Below, piece by piece: positions 1 through 6,852 of a stretch of DNA of 28,211 nucleotides (positions within the stretch are counted from its first letter, which is position 1; each line of letters opens with the position of its first letter). The position numbers and the translations under genes are program-made. The notes under the pieces were generated by a model. That model saw nothing but the letters and a program-made list of their open reading frames with translations. It was not told the DNA's origin and made no database searches. The stretch is from JBBREP01 sp036501845 (GTDB taxonomy: Bacteria; Actinomycetota; Acidimicrobiia; IMCC26256; PALSA-610), in assembly GCA_036501845.1 (NCBI GenBank), contig DASXZO010000072.1, forward strand, positions 1 through 28,211, given 5' to 3'.

Positions 1-40
1 CTTCGATTATCGAAGTCAAACGACGCCCGTAGATCTTGGG
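1..40 (-). repeat. 3'-end hairpin repeat element, copy 1 (cut by window edge)
   Basis: Positions 20-40 are identical over 21 bases to 14930-14950. In both places the shared block lies 0-1 base beyond the stop codon of a minus-strand gene. Positions 1-15 (CTTCGATTATCGAAG) form a perfect inverted repeat. In copy 2 the corresponding block is one arm of a long hairpin, so here the partner arm should lie just outside the left edge. It is probably a transcript-end or processing structure; there is no U-tract. Confidence 0.6.
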
Positions 41-41
41 G

Positions 42-959
42 TTAGTAGCCCTCGTCGCGGTCGATCTGGTAGATCAGCTCGTCGCCGTCGAGGAAGTGGC
101 GCAGGTTGGTGCAGAAGATGTCGACGGCCGACTCGAAGAACGCGTGCGACGACCACGACGAATGGGGCGTGAGCCGCACGTTCGGGTGCGAGAACAGCCA
201 GTGGCCGTCGGGCAACGGCTCGGGGTCGACGACGTCGAGCGATGCACGCGCCACCGCTCCGCTGTCGAGCGCGGCACGTAGCGCGTCCTGGTCGACGAGC
301 GTGCCGCGCGCGATGTTCACGAGGTGCACCCCGTGTTTCATGCGCGCAAACGCGTCGGCATCGAGCAGATGGCGCGTGCGCGCCGTCGCCGGCGCCGCCA
401 GCACGAGGTGATCGGCAACCGGCAGGATGTCGTCGAGCGACGCTGTGACCGACGCCCCCGGTACCGGCGAGCCGAGCTCCACGTGGCGCCGCAGCCCGAT
501 CACCTCCATCTCGAACGCGAGGGCGAGCCGCGCAACCCGCGCGCCGATGCCGCCGAGCCCCACGATGCCGAGCGTCTTACCGGCCATCGAGTCCATGCGC
601 TGAAAGTTCCAGTGCGGCGGCGCTTCGGTGAGCCAGTTCGCCGGGAAGTCCTTCTCGAACGCGAGCATCGACGCGAGCACGAATTCGCTGATCGGCACCG
701 CGCTCGCGCCACGCGCGCACGTGACCAGCGGAGCATCGAGGATCTCCTGGGGCACACGATCGAAGCCGGTGCCCGACAGTTGCACCCACTGCACACCCCG
801 CCGCACCATCTCGATGGCGTTCTTGCCCCACCCGCCGAACAGCACGTCGACCTTCAGGTCGTCGCTGATCTCACCGGTGAGGTCGACCGCCTCCACGCCG
901 GCGAATTCCGACGCCAGGCGCGGCAGCGACTGTGTGATCTCGGTGCCGACGACGACCAT
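42..959 (-). CDS. D-isomer-specific 2-hydroxyacid dehydrogenase family protein
   Basis: This is a 305-residue NAD(P)-dependent oxidoreductase of the D-2-hydroxyacid dehydrogenase family, which interconverts 2-oxoacids and D-2-hydroxyacids in the cytoplasm; the actual substrate cannot be read from sequence. The nucleotide-binding domain is inserted centrally, with the Rossmann motif GLGGIGARVA at about residues 134-143. The catalytic Arg is in VNIARG (R218), the Glu in DVVDPEPLP (E247) and the His in TPHSS (H266), so the triad is complete. The length is at the short end for the family (usually 310-340). The ATG at 959 is preceded by a 45-base gap containing a small palindrome (973-985, CGAGCG-A-CGCTCG). 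It lies downstream of the phosphotransferase gene on the same strand and may be co-transcribed with it. The 3' end carries repeat element copy 1. Confidence 0.9.
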   Translation of the reverse strand: MVVVGTEITQSLPRLASEFAGVEAVDLTGEISDDLKVDVLFGGWGKNAIEMVRRGVQWVQLSGTGFDRVPQEILDAPLVTCARGASAVPISEFVLASMLAFEKDFPANWLTEAPPHWNFQRMDSMAGKTLGIVGLGGIGARVARLALAFEMEVIGLRRHVELGSPVPGASVTASLDDILPVADHLVLAAPATARTRHLLDADAFARMKHGVHLVNIARGTLVDQDALRAALDSGAVARASLDVVDPEPLPDGHWLFSHPNVRLTPHSSWSSHAFFESAVDIFCTNLRHFLDGDELIYQIDRDEGY

Positions 960-1004
960 CCCGGCACGCTACCGAGCGACGCTCGCTTGCTGATCAGGTG
1001 CAGG

Positions 1005-2078
1005 TCAGGCGAGGTCGTACGCGTCGAGAGCGTCGATCGCGGCGACACAACGGCGCAGCAGCGTGCCGCACAGCGTCATGTGCCGAGGATCTTCGACGGT
1101 GAGCGATCCGCCCGCCACCACCGGGTACACGAAGCCGAAGCGGGTGGCCTGGCGGTACTTGAGCAGCGCCCAGTCGCGGTCGACCGTCACGCCCGACGCC
1201 GCAAGCTCGTCGAGGTAGATGTCGAGAGCCTTCACGAACTCGGCGGTGCTCGACAGCTCGAGACTCTGCGTCACCAGGTACGCGACGTCGCGTGGCCCCA
1301 CCGATCGGTCGATGAGTTGCCAGTCGACCGCGATCACCGGACGCGCTGGGTCGCTGGTGAAGAACAGGTTGTCGAGGCGCCAGTCGGCGTGCGACAGCGT
1401 GAGCGGTCCGTCGCACAACGAGGCGAACATCGCCGGGATCTGCTCGCTGTAGGCGTCGCCAAACGCTCTCACCCGAGGCGTCATCTGCTCGGCGAAGTGC
1501 TCCTGCACGTTGGGCCAGCCCGCGCCGTACGCGAGTTGCACCGCGGCGGGATACGGGTCGTCGCAGAGCCGCAATAACCAACCGCTCGCTGCGAAGCGCT
1601 CGTGCTCCCACCACTGCGCGTGCAACTGCGCGATCGCGCGTAGCGCGGGTTCGACAGCCTCGAGCGACGCGCCCGCGATCTGATCGAGCTGCGCGCCGCG
1701 ACTCGACACATCCTCGAGCAGCAACACCGTGTCATGCGATTCGGGTTCGTGGTCGGCGTAGTAACAGATGGGGTGATCGAGCGAAGTGTGCGGCGAGAGC
1801 TCGCGGTAGAAGCCGACCTCGCGGCCGTACATGTTCAGCACCATCGCCACGAACCGGCTCTCCACGCCGGCCGCGGCGAGCTTCGCCACGACGCGGTGCG
1901 GTCGTTCGCCTGCTGCGGGACCGGACCATTCGAGATCGCAGGCATGCAGCTGGCCGACGAGCCCCACGCCCACGCCGATCGGTGCGACGCGCACCGACGT
2001 ACATGTGGCGCCGTCACCGATCGCGTCGCTGAACCACGCCGCCGTGAGGTCGTCGGGGCCGTTCGGGATCGCAACCAT
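1005..2078 (-). CDS. Phosphotransferase-fold protein (APH / ecdysteroid-kinase-like)
   Basis: This is a 357-residue protein of the aminoglycoside phosphotransferase/choline kinase superfamily, of the kind often annotated as phosphotransferase or EcKinase-like. Visible features are the catalytic-loop HxDxxxxN motif (LSHADWRLDNLFF), the metal-binding Asp in a DFG-equivalent position (VIAVDWQLIDRSVGPRDVAYL) and a nucleotide-pocket stretch DTVLLLEDVSSRG. The substrate is unknown; bacterial relatives phosphorylate diverse small hydroxylated compounds, and drug resistance should not be assumed. I chose the ATG at 2078 because it begins 1 base after the stop codon of the upstream diiron gene (2080-2082), a spacing typical of translational coupling. 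The longer frame to 2144 would run back into that gene. The pairing suggests the kinase and the diiron protein work on related substrates. Confidence 0.8.
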   Translation of the reverse strand: MVAIPNGPDDLTAAWFSDAIGDGATCTSVRVAPIGVGVGLVGQLHACDLEWSGPAAGERPHRVVAKLAAAGVESRFVAMVLNMYGREVGFYRELSPHTSLDHPICYYADHEPESHDTVLLLEDVSSRGAQLDQIAGASLEAVEPALRAIAQLHAQWWEHERFAASGWLLRLCDDPYPAAVQLAYGAGWPNVQEHFAEQMTPRVRAFGDAYSEQIPAMFASLCDGPLTLSHADWRLDNLFFTSDPARPVIAVDWQLIDRSVGPRDVAYLVTQSLELSSTAEFVKALDIYLDELAASGVTVDRDWALLKYRQATRFGFVYPVVAGGSLTVEDPRHMTLCGTLLRRCVAAIDALDAYDLA

Positions 2079-2079
2079 G

Positions 2080-3195
2080 TCAGCCGGCCTCGACCGCGTT
2101 CGCCCGGTCCCTTGCCACCTCGTCGAGCAGCTCGTACTCCTCACCGGTGTCGGTCCAGTCTTCGAAGGCGATCACGCCGATCTCGGTGAAGCGCTCGCGC
2201 AGCCAGCCGTCGCCGGCATCGAGTAGCCCGAGCTTCTTGCAGTTCGGCACGATCTTGGAGAACAGCGCGGTCTGGAACTGGTTCTCCTCACGTGGCAGCT
2301 CGAGCAGGCAGCGCACGATCGCCTCGGTGTCGACACCGAGCCGCTCCCACACCTCTTGATGAATGAAGCGGTCACGCATGCGGATCGCGGCCTCGAACGC
2401 GAATTCTTGGCGCTCGCGGATCTCGGAACCCGACAGCTCGCCGTAGAGCTCCTGGAGCGAGAGCACGCCGAACGCAACGTGGCGCGCCTCGTCGCTCATC
2501 ACGTAACGCAACAACTGCTTCAACAGGGGTTCCGTCGTCATCTGGTGCATGAACCCGAACGCCGCGAGCGCGAGGCCCTCCACCATGATCTGCATGCCGA
2601 GGTAGGTCATGTCCCAACGCGAGTCGCTGATGATGTCGTCGAGCAGCGCCTGCAAGTGCACGTTGATCGGATAGTGACCGGTGAGCTTCTCGTCGAGGTA
2701 ACGGCCGAACACCTCTACGTGGCGCGCCTCGTCGATCACCTGCGTGGCCGCGTAGTACTTGGCGTCGATCCACGGCACGGTCTCGACGATCTTCGCCGTG
2801 CAGATCAACGCGCCCTGCTCGCCGTGCAGGAATTGACTCAGCCGATGATTGAGCACCTCGACCGTGTACTGATCCCATTCGGCGCCACCCCACGATGACA
2901 CCGGCGATCCGTCGGTCTCAGTGAGGCGTTGCACCAAGCGTGCGCGCGCGTCACGCCCACCGATCTCGGCGGCCACCGCGTCGAGATCGACGTCGGTGTC
3001 CCACGGCAAGTCGGTCGTGGCGTTCCACTGCGAGGTCTTGGCCTTCTCGTACAGCTTCGCCAGCGGCATGCGGCTGCGCTCGTAATCCCACGTGAACACC
3101 GCGTCCACCGTGCTCGCCACGTCATGCGACGGCGCATCGGGATCAGTGTTCGCCGCCGCGAGCACCCGGGCCAGGTCGTCGTGCGTGTCCATCAT
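2080..3195 (-). CDS. Diiron ferritin-like domain protein (two DEARH motifs)
   Basis: This is a 371-residue helical protein with a complete carboxylate-bridged diiron site of the ferritin/ribonucleotide-reductase-R2-like superfamily: E126 (HGEQGAL), E156 and H159 in the first DEARH, E206 (IMVEGLAL), E236 and H239 in the second DEARH. Proteins with this pattern include AurF-type N-oxygenases and other O2-activating oxidases, so an oxidase or oxygenase role is likely, but the substrate is not evident. The N-terminal 100 residues (with LYEKAKTSQWNATTDLPWDTDVD split around residues 48-70) form a cap without recognised motifs. The start is one of two adjacent ATGs at 3195/3192. It is directly coupled to the downstream phosphotransferase gene. 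A second, divergent protein with the same ligand pattern lies at 18848-20026. Function beyond diiron chemistry is inference. Confidence 0.82.
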   Translation of the reverse strand: MMDTHDDLARVLAAANTDPDAPSHDVASTVDAVFTWDYERSRMPLAKLYEKAKTSQWNATTDLPWDTDVDLDAVAAEIGGRDARARLVQRLTETDGSPVSSWGGAEWDQYTVEVLNHRLSQFLHGEQGALICTAKIVETVPWIDAKYYAATQVIDEARHVEVFGRYLDEKLTGHYPINVHLQALLDDIISDSRWDMTYLGMQIMVEGLALAAFGFMHQMTTEPLLKQLLRYVMSDEARHVAFGVLSLQELYGELSGSEIRERQEFAFEAAIRMRDRFIHQEVWERLGVDTEAIVRCLLELPREENQFQTALFSKIVPNCKKLGLLDAGDGWLRERFTEIGVIAFEDWTDTGEEYELLDEVARDRANAVEAG

Positions 3196-3247
3196 TCGCC
3201 TCTATTCGCTCCGGCGCGGCTCTGGACGACCCCATTGTGCACCGAGA

Positions 3248-3901
3248 TCAGCCGGCGTGCTGCAGTCTCCTCACGGCATTCTGCAGGTCGACCGCCCAGC
3301 CCCGGGGATCGTCGAGATGCCAGCCGAAATCGGGCAGGTCGAAGTACTCCACCGAGAACGCGCCGCGGTAGTCGAGCGAGTCGAGCCGGGCGAGCACCGC
3401 GGCGAAGTCGATCACGCCGTCGGGATCGTCGACGTGGAGCTGGGTGCGGCCCGGCGCGCCCTGGCGCAGCTGCACGTGGTCGGCGTACGGCAGCAGTTCC
3501 ATCACGTCGCCGCCCCAGTCGGCCACATGGCCGGTGTCGACGAGCAGGCGCACGTGGGGCACCTCGTCACGCAGTGCGAGGAACGTCTCCATCGAATGCA
3601 CCGACGCGCCCTTCCACGGCTCGAGCAGCGCCTGGGGCGCGGCGCGCCACCATCGAACCGTGCGCTCCCACGCCGCGTCAGGATCGTCGCCCCGCGCCGG
3701 CGCGGGCGTGGTGCACCAACGCGCTTGCGGCTTCGGGAACGCCGTGGGGCAACCGACGTCGAGCGCCAGCGCTACGCCGTCGTCGACCACCTGGGTGCCG
3801 ACGTCGATGTGGTCGAAGCCGTCGGCCGCCGCAAGTTCGGCGCGGCGCGCGGGATCCGACTCGCGCCAGTAGACGACGTCGACGACACCAACCGCCCTCA
3901 T
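3248..3901 (-). CDS. Sugar phosphate isomerase/epimerase-like TIM-barrel protein
   Basis: This is a 217-residue protein resembling the xylose-isomerase-like TIM barrel (AP endonuclease family 2). Family hallmarks are the metal-ligand stretch VRLLVDTGHVADWGGD, the strand ADHVQLRQGAPG, and the C-terminal Glu in GAFSVEYFD. It is shorter than typical members (250-290), mainly at the N-terminus, which starts straight into strand 1 (RAVGVVDVVYW). The ATG at 3901 is preferred over the in-frame ATG at 3928 because the barrel begins there. It is separated from the upstream SDR gene by an intrinsic terminator (3935-3970), so it probably has its own promoter. The real substrate is unknown; it could be a sugar, inositol or hydroxypyruvate isomerase. 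Confidence 0.72.
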   Translation of the reverse strand: MRAVGVVDVVYWRESDPARRAELAAADGFDHIDVGTQVVDDGVALALDVGCPTAFPKPQARWCTTPAPARGDDPDAAWERTVRWWRAAPQALLEPWKGASVHSMETFLALRDEVPHVRLLVDTGHVADWGGDVMELLPYADHVQLRQGAPGRTQLHVDDPDGVIDFAAVLARLDSLDYRGAFSVEYFDLPDFGWHLDDPRGWAVDLQNAVRRLQHAG

Positions 3902-3934
3902 CGCGCCCTCATCGCGGCTGCACCCCACATTCCT

Positions 3935-3970
3935 GGTGCAAAAAGCCCGGCGGAGCGGGGCTGTTGCACC
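3935..3970 (-). terminator. Intrinsic terminator of the SDR/MaoC operon
   Basis: Read on the minus strand, an AGCCC...GGGCT stem with an 8-9 base GC-rich loop is followed by a run of five T (plus-strand A3940-3944). A second, outer stem GGTGCAA/TTGCACC (3935-3941 with 3964-3970) encloses the whole unit, so it is a nested hairpin. It lies 18 bases beyond the SDR stop codon (3989) and before the start of the next minus-strand gene. This is the only clear hairpin-plus-T-run in the window. Confidence 0.75.
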
Positions 3971-3988
3971 CAGAACGAAGGCTTGGGG

Positions 3989-4876
3989 TCACGACATGCT
4001 CTTGGGCATCACCATGCCCACTTGCTGCAGGTGCTGGCCGAGGCCGCTGTCGAAGTTGGCGGCAAGGTCTTCCACCGACCAGCCGCCGTCGCGCCACATC
4101 CACGCGATCTGCTTCGGGTGCTGGAACACTGTGTAGGCGTACTCGGTGCGGCCGAAGATCTGGCCATTCACGTTGCCGGCCGCCTCGGACGCGAGGAAGC
4201 CGATCAGCGGCGCGTTCAACGCCGGATTTTCTTCGGGCGGCACTTCCTTGCCGGAACGCTCGTACAGCGCCGCGGTCATGCGAGTGGCGCCAGCCGGTGC
4301 GACGGCGTTCACAGTGATGCCGTACTTACCGAGCTCGAGCGCCCACACGAAGGTCATGCCCATGATCGCGGCCTTCGCCGCGCCGTAGTTCGTCTGGCCG
4401 AAGTTGCCGCGCAGTCCGGCCGACGACGTGATGTTCACGATGCGCCCGTACTCCTGCGCGCGCATCAGCTCGGCCGCGTGGCGCGTGCAGTTGAACGTGC
4501 CCTTCTGGTGCACCGCGACTACTGCGTCGTAGTCGCTCTCTTCCATCTTGAGCAACGACCTGTCGCGCACGATCCCGGCGTTGTTCACGAGGATGTCGAG
4601 CCGACCGAACGCGTCGACCGCGCTCCCGACGATGCGGCGCGCACCCTCGAAGTCGCTTACCGAATCGCGGTTGGCGACGGCGCGCCCGCCCGCGGCTTCG
4701 ATCTCGCTGACGACCTGGTCGCCGGGCGTCTCGCCCGACTCCGAGCCGTCGAGTGCGGCACCCACGTCGTTGATCACGACGGCCGCGCCCTGCGCCGCGA
4801 GGCACAAGGCGATCTCACGCCCGATGCCGCGGCCGGAACCAGTGACGACCGCGACGCGATTGTCGAGTAATCCCAT
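3989..4876 (-). CDS. SDR family oxidoreductase, probable 3-hydroxyacyl-CoA dehydrogenase
   Basis: This is a 295-residue classical short-chain dehydrogenase/reductase with cofactor motif TGSGRGIG (residues 12-19), NNAG (98-101), catalytic Ser in NITSSAG (151/152), and YxxxK in NYGAAKAA (Y164, K168). The insertion after strand 2 (NDVGAALDGSESGETPGDQ) and the long C-terminal tail (WMWRDGGWSVEDL...) resemble the dehydrogenase part of multifunctional enzyme type 2 (HSD17B4-like) and its bacterial relatives, which oxidise 3-hydroxyacyl-CoA or steroid side-chain CoA intermediates. The MaoC hydratase gene ends 14 bases upstream, so the two proteins could perform consecutive hydration and dehydrogenation, as the fused eukaryotic enzyme does. 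The terminator at 3935-3970 closes the unit. The chain length of the substrate is unknown. Confidence 0.9.
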   Translation of the reverse strand: MGLLDNRVAVVTGSGRGIGREIALCLAAQGAAVVINDVGAALDGSESGETPGDQVVSEIEAAGGRAVANRDSVSDFEGARRIVGSAVDAFGRLDILVNNAGIVRDRSLLKMEESDYDAVVAVHQKGTFNCTRHAAELMRAQEYGRIVNITSSAGLRGNFGQTNYGAAKAAIMGMTFVWALELGKYGITVNAVAPAGATRMTAALYERSGKEVPPEENPALNAPLIGFLASEAAGNVNGQIFGRTEYAYTVFQHPKQIAWMWRDGGWSVEDLAANFDSGLGQHLQQVGMVMPKSMS

Positions 4877-4890
4877 GTTTGTCGGCCCGC

Positions 4891-5322
4891 TCAGGCGACG
4901 ACGCAGGTTGCCGCGCCGCGCACGGCCTCGGTGCCCTTGTCGCTCGTGACGACGAGGTCGAGATCGGCGAGCTTCGCGCCACCCTCCTCGCGGACGGCCG
5001 ACACGGTGGCCGACGCGGTCAGCACGTCACCCGGCCACACCTGCTTGGCGAAGCGCACCTGGAAGCGCCGGATCGACTCTGGTCCGAACCAGTCGGTGAG
5101 CACGCGGCCGGCGAGACCCATCGTGAGCATGCCGTGGCCGAACACCGACGGGTTCCCCACCTGCGTGGCGATCGTGTCGTCGTGGTGCATGGGGTTGAAG
5201 TCGCCCGACGCGCCCGCGTAGCGCACGAACATCGTGCGTGTGAGGGCTGGGAACTCCAGCGTCTTGTTGTCACCGACGTCGACCACGATCTCTCCCGAGC
5301 TCGAACCTGCGTTGCCCGCCAT
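4891..5322 (-). CDS. MaoC-like (R)-specific enoyl-CoA hydratase
   Basis: This is a 143-residue single hot-dog domain protein. The hydratase-2 motif is present as YAGASGDFNPMHHDD (residues 35-49), supplying Asp41 and His46 as the catalytic pair, followed by FGHGMLTMGLAGRVLTDW, the second conserved block. The length is typical for single-domain MaoC proteins. The expected reaction is reversible hydration of trans-2-enoyl-CoA to (R)-3-hydroxyacyl-CoA in the cytoplasm. It is the first gene of an operon with the SDR at 3989-4876 and is divergent from the TetR gene at 5411. The ATG at 5322 has a weak AGGA about 10 bases upstream. Related members act in fatty acid, polyhydroxyalkanoate or steroid metabolism; which applies here cannot be told. 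Confidence 0.9.
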   Translation of the reverse strand: MAGNAGSSSGEIVVDVGDNKTLEFPALTRTMFVRYAGASGDFNPMHHDDTIATQVGNPSVFGHGMLTMGLAGRVLTDWFGPESIRRFQVRFAKQVWPGDVLTASATVSAVREEGGAKLADLDLVVTSDKGTEAVRGAATCVVA

Positions 5323-5330
5323 CCACGAGC

Positions 5331-5354
5331 ATTCCTACCGTGGCATTTCTACCG
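5331..5354. promoter_or_regulatory. Tandem 10-bp direct repeat in the maoC/tetR divergent region
   Basis: ATTCCTACCG (5331-5340) and ATTTCTACCG (5345-5354) match at 9 of 10 positions and begin 14 bases apart, just upstream of the MaoC start and between divergent genes. Read on the minus strand they give CGGTAGAAAT and CGGTAGGAAT, each with a -10-like core. They could be a regulator binding site or alternative -10 boxes. Evidence is positional only. Confidence 0.3.
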
Positions 5355-5410
5355 CCCCGAGCGCCGCGACGGCCACTTTCACAAGCGTGCATCGAGGTGT
5401 GTACGGTGCC

Positions 5411-6007
5411 GTGCTCGTGAGTGTCGCGGCCAAGCCTTCGCGCGGAGACCGCACACGGCAGCGCCTGCTCGACGCCGGCGAGCAGGTGTTTGCGGCCAAG
5501 GGATTCCACGGTGCGCGCGTCGACGACATCGTGAAGCTCGCCGACGCCTCGCACGGCACCTTCTACCTCTACTTCGCGAACAAGGACGACCTCTTCAACG
5601 GGCTCGCCCAGGAGGTGGCGGCCGACATGGTGCGCCACGCCGGCACGCTCGGCACAGTCACGCCCGACGACGCCGGCCGCACGGTGCTGCGCGAGTGGCT
5701 CACCGGTTTCAGCGACCGCTACGTGCAGCACTCGGCCGTGATCCGCGCCTGGACCGAGGCCGAGACCGCAGGCGATTCCGTCGGCGCGGTGGGTGAACGA
5801 TTGCTCGAGTCGTTTGGCGCGACGTTGTCGGCTGCTGTCGCGCGTTCCACAGAGTTGCGCGGCAACGAGGCCGTGATCGCCGGTGCCGCGCTCCTCGCGA
5901 TGATCGAGCGGCTCCACTACTACATGGTGACCGGTCAGGTGGCGCTCGACCGCGACGAGATGCTCGATACGCTCGCCGCCGTCACCCACGCGGTGATGCT
6001 GCCGTGA
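5411..6007 (+). CDS. TetR/AcrR family transcriptional regulator
   Basis: This is a protein of about 198 residues with an N-terminal TetR helix-turn-helix (TRQRLLDAGEQVFAAKGF, then VDDIVKLADASHGTFYLYFANKDDLF), the best-conserved part of the family. The C-terminal ligand-binding domain is divergent, as usual. The start is uncertain: in-frame GTG codons lie at 5399, 5411 and 5417. A GAGG at 5394-5397 favours 5411 slightly; 5417 gives the more usual short N-terminus. Upstream in-frame sequence to 5234 overlaps MaoC antisense and is unlikely to be coding. It is divergent from the MaoC-SDR operon and convergent, by 10 bases, with the ABC importer, so it is a natural candidate regulator of either; TetR proteins near fatty-acid genes commonly sense acyl-CoA. 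The target is inference. Confidence 0.87.
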   Translation: MLVSVAAKPSRGDRTRQRLLDAGEQVFAAKGFHGARVDDIVKLADASHGTFYLYFANKDDLFNGLAQEVAADMVRHAGTLGTVTPDDAGRTVLREWLTGFSDRYVQHSAVIRAWTEAETAGDSVGAVGERLLESFGATLSAAVARSTELRGNEAVIAGAALLAMIERLHYYMVTGQVALDRDEMLDTLAAVTHAVMLP

Positions 6008-6017
6008 ACGGCACTCG

Positions 6018-6779
6018 CTAGCTGGTTGCCAGCCCGAGCTCGCCGCGGGCGCCTTCGGGCGAGCCGACGAAACCGATCGCCCCGCGATCCAGGATGATCA
6101 CGCTGTCGGCGATCGCGAGCGCGTGGCCCACGTGCTGCTCGATGATGAGCAACGTCGCGCCCTGGTCGCGGATACGGCCGAGCATGCCGTACACCTCGTC
6201 GACGATGATCGGCGCGAGACCGAGCGACAGCTCGTCGGCCACCACCAACTGCGCGTCTTCCACGATCGCGCGCGCCAACGAGAGCATGCGCTGCTCGCCA
6301 CCCGACAACGTGCCCGCAAGCTGCTTCCGCCGTTCGCCGAGGCGCGGGAACATGTCGAACGCGCGCTGCATCTCGGTCTCGGTCTCCGCGCGCGACCGCG
6401 TGCGCCGCAGCGGCAGCTCGAGATTCTCGGCCACGGTGAGCGTGGCGAACACCGACCGGCCTTCCGGCGCGTGCGCCACACCCATGCGCGCATATTCGTA
6501 GGTGGGACGGTTGGTGACGTCCTTGCCGTCGATCAACACCGATCCGTCGGTGGGCGCAACGAGCCCGGTGGCCACGCGTGCGATCGTGGTCTTGCCGGCA
6601 CCGTTCGGGCCGAGCACGGCGAGCACGCTCCCCTTGGGAACGGTGAGCGACACGTCGAAGATGGCGCGGAACGGCCCGTAGCCGGCGTTCACGCCCCGCA
6701 GCTCGAGCATCGGCGTGCCCGACGCGGCGCTGCCGGTCGCGCCGACCGTGGCGGTAGACACGTCGGGGCTCACATCCAC
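6018..6779 (-). CDS. Branched-chain amino acid-type ABC transporter ATPase (LivF-like)
   Basis: This is a 253-residue ABC ATPase of the LivF type, the last gene of the importer operon. It shows Walker A GPNGAGKTT (about residues 58-66), signature LSGGEQRML, Walker B LVVADELSLGLAP and the switch His in EQHV. The LivF-type stretch MGVAHAPEGRSVFATLTVAENL is also present. The first about 22 residues (with VSPDVSTATVGATG split by linker-like residues) are low complexity and precede the true domain start at MLELRGVNAGYG; the GTG at 6779 may therefore be too early, and an ATG at residue 24 (6710) is an alternative. It should form a heterodimer with the LivG-like ATPase. Substrates of this transporter class include leucine/isoleucine/valine but also amides, urea, aromatic acids and others. 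Confidence 0.92.
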   Translation of the reverse strand: MDVSPDVSTATVGATGSAASGTPMLELRGVNAGYGPFRAIFDVSLTVPKGSVLAVLGPNGAGKTTIARVATGLVAPTDGSVLIDGKDVTNRPTYEYARMGVAHAPEGRSVFATLTVAENLELPLRRTRSRAETETEMQRAFDMFPRLGERRKQLAGTLSGGEQRMLSLARAIVEDAQLVVADELSLGLAPIIVDEVYGMLGRIRDQGATLLIIEQHVGHALAIADSVIILDRGAIGFVGSPEGARGELGLATS

Positions 6780-6786
6780 CCCCGCT

Positions 6787-6815
6787 CGCCGTAGGCGGCG
6801 AACGCGTCTACGGCG
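6787..6815 (-). other. Intra-operon stem-loop between livG-like and livF-like genes
   Basis: CGCCGTAG (6787-6794) and CTACGGCG (6808-6815) form a perfect 8-bp stem with a 13-base loop in the 73-base spacer between the two ATPase genes. All other gaps in this operon are under 15 bases, so the structured spacer stands out. There is no T-run, so it is more likely an RNA processing or stability element than a terminator. Confidence 0.4.
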
Positions 6816-6852
6816 TTCACCTTTGTGCGCCGCCGCTCGCGCCCCCAGGGGC

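Noticed and set aside
973..985. CGAGCG-A-CGCTCG palindrome between the phosphotransferase and dehydrogenase genes
   Set aside because: Effective stem only about 4 bp with a usable loop and no T-run; too weak to call a terminator.
324..1577. Long plus-strand open frame (417 codons) opposite the dehydrogenase and phosphotransferase genes
   Set aside because: Arg/His/Glu-rich translation with no motifs; a typical antisense shadow of high-GC coding sequence on the minus strand.
3092..4870. Long plus-strand open frame (592 codons) opposite the TIM-barrel and SDR genes
   Set aside because: It crosses a terminator and two well-supported genes, and its composition is shadow-like.
5234..5410. N-terminal extension of the TetR protein by about 59 residues
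   Set aside because: It overlaps the MaoC start antisense, has no family similarity, and GTG codons next to the helix-turn-helix domain are better starts.
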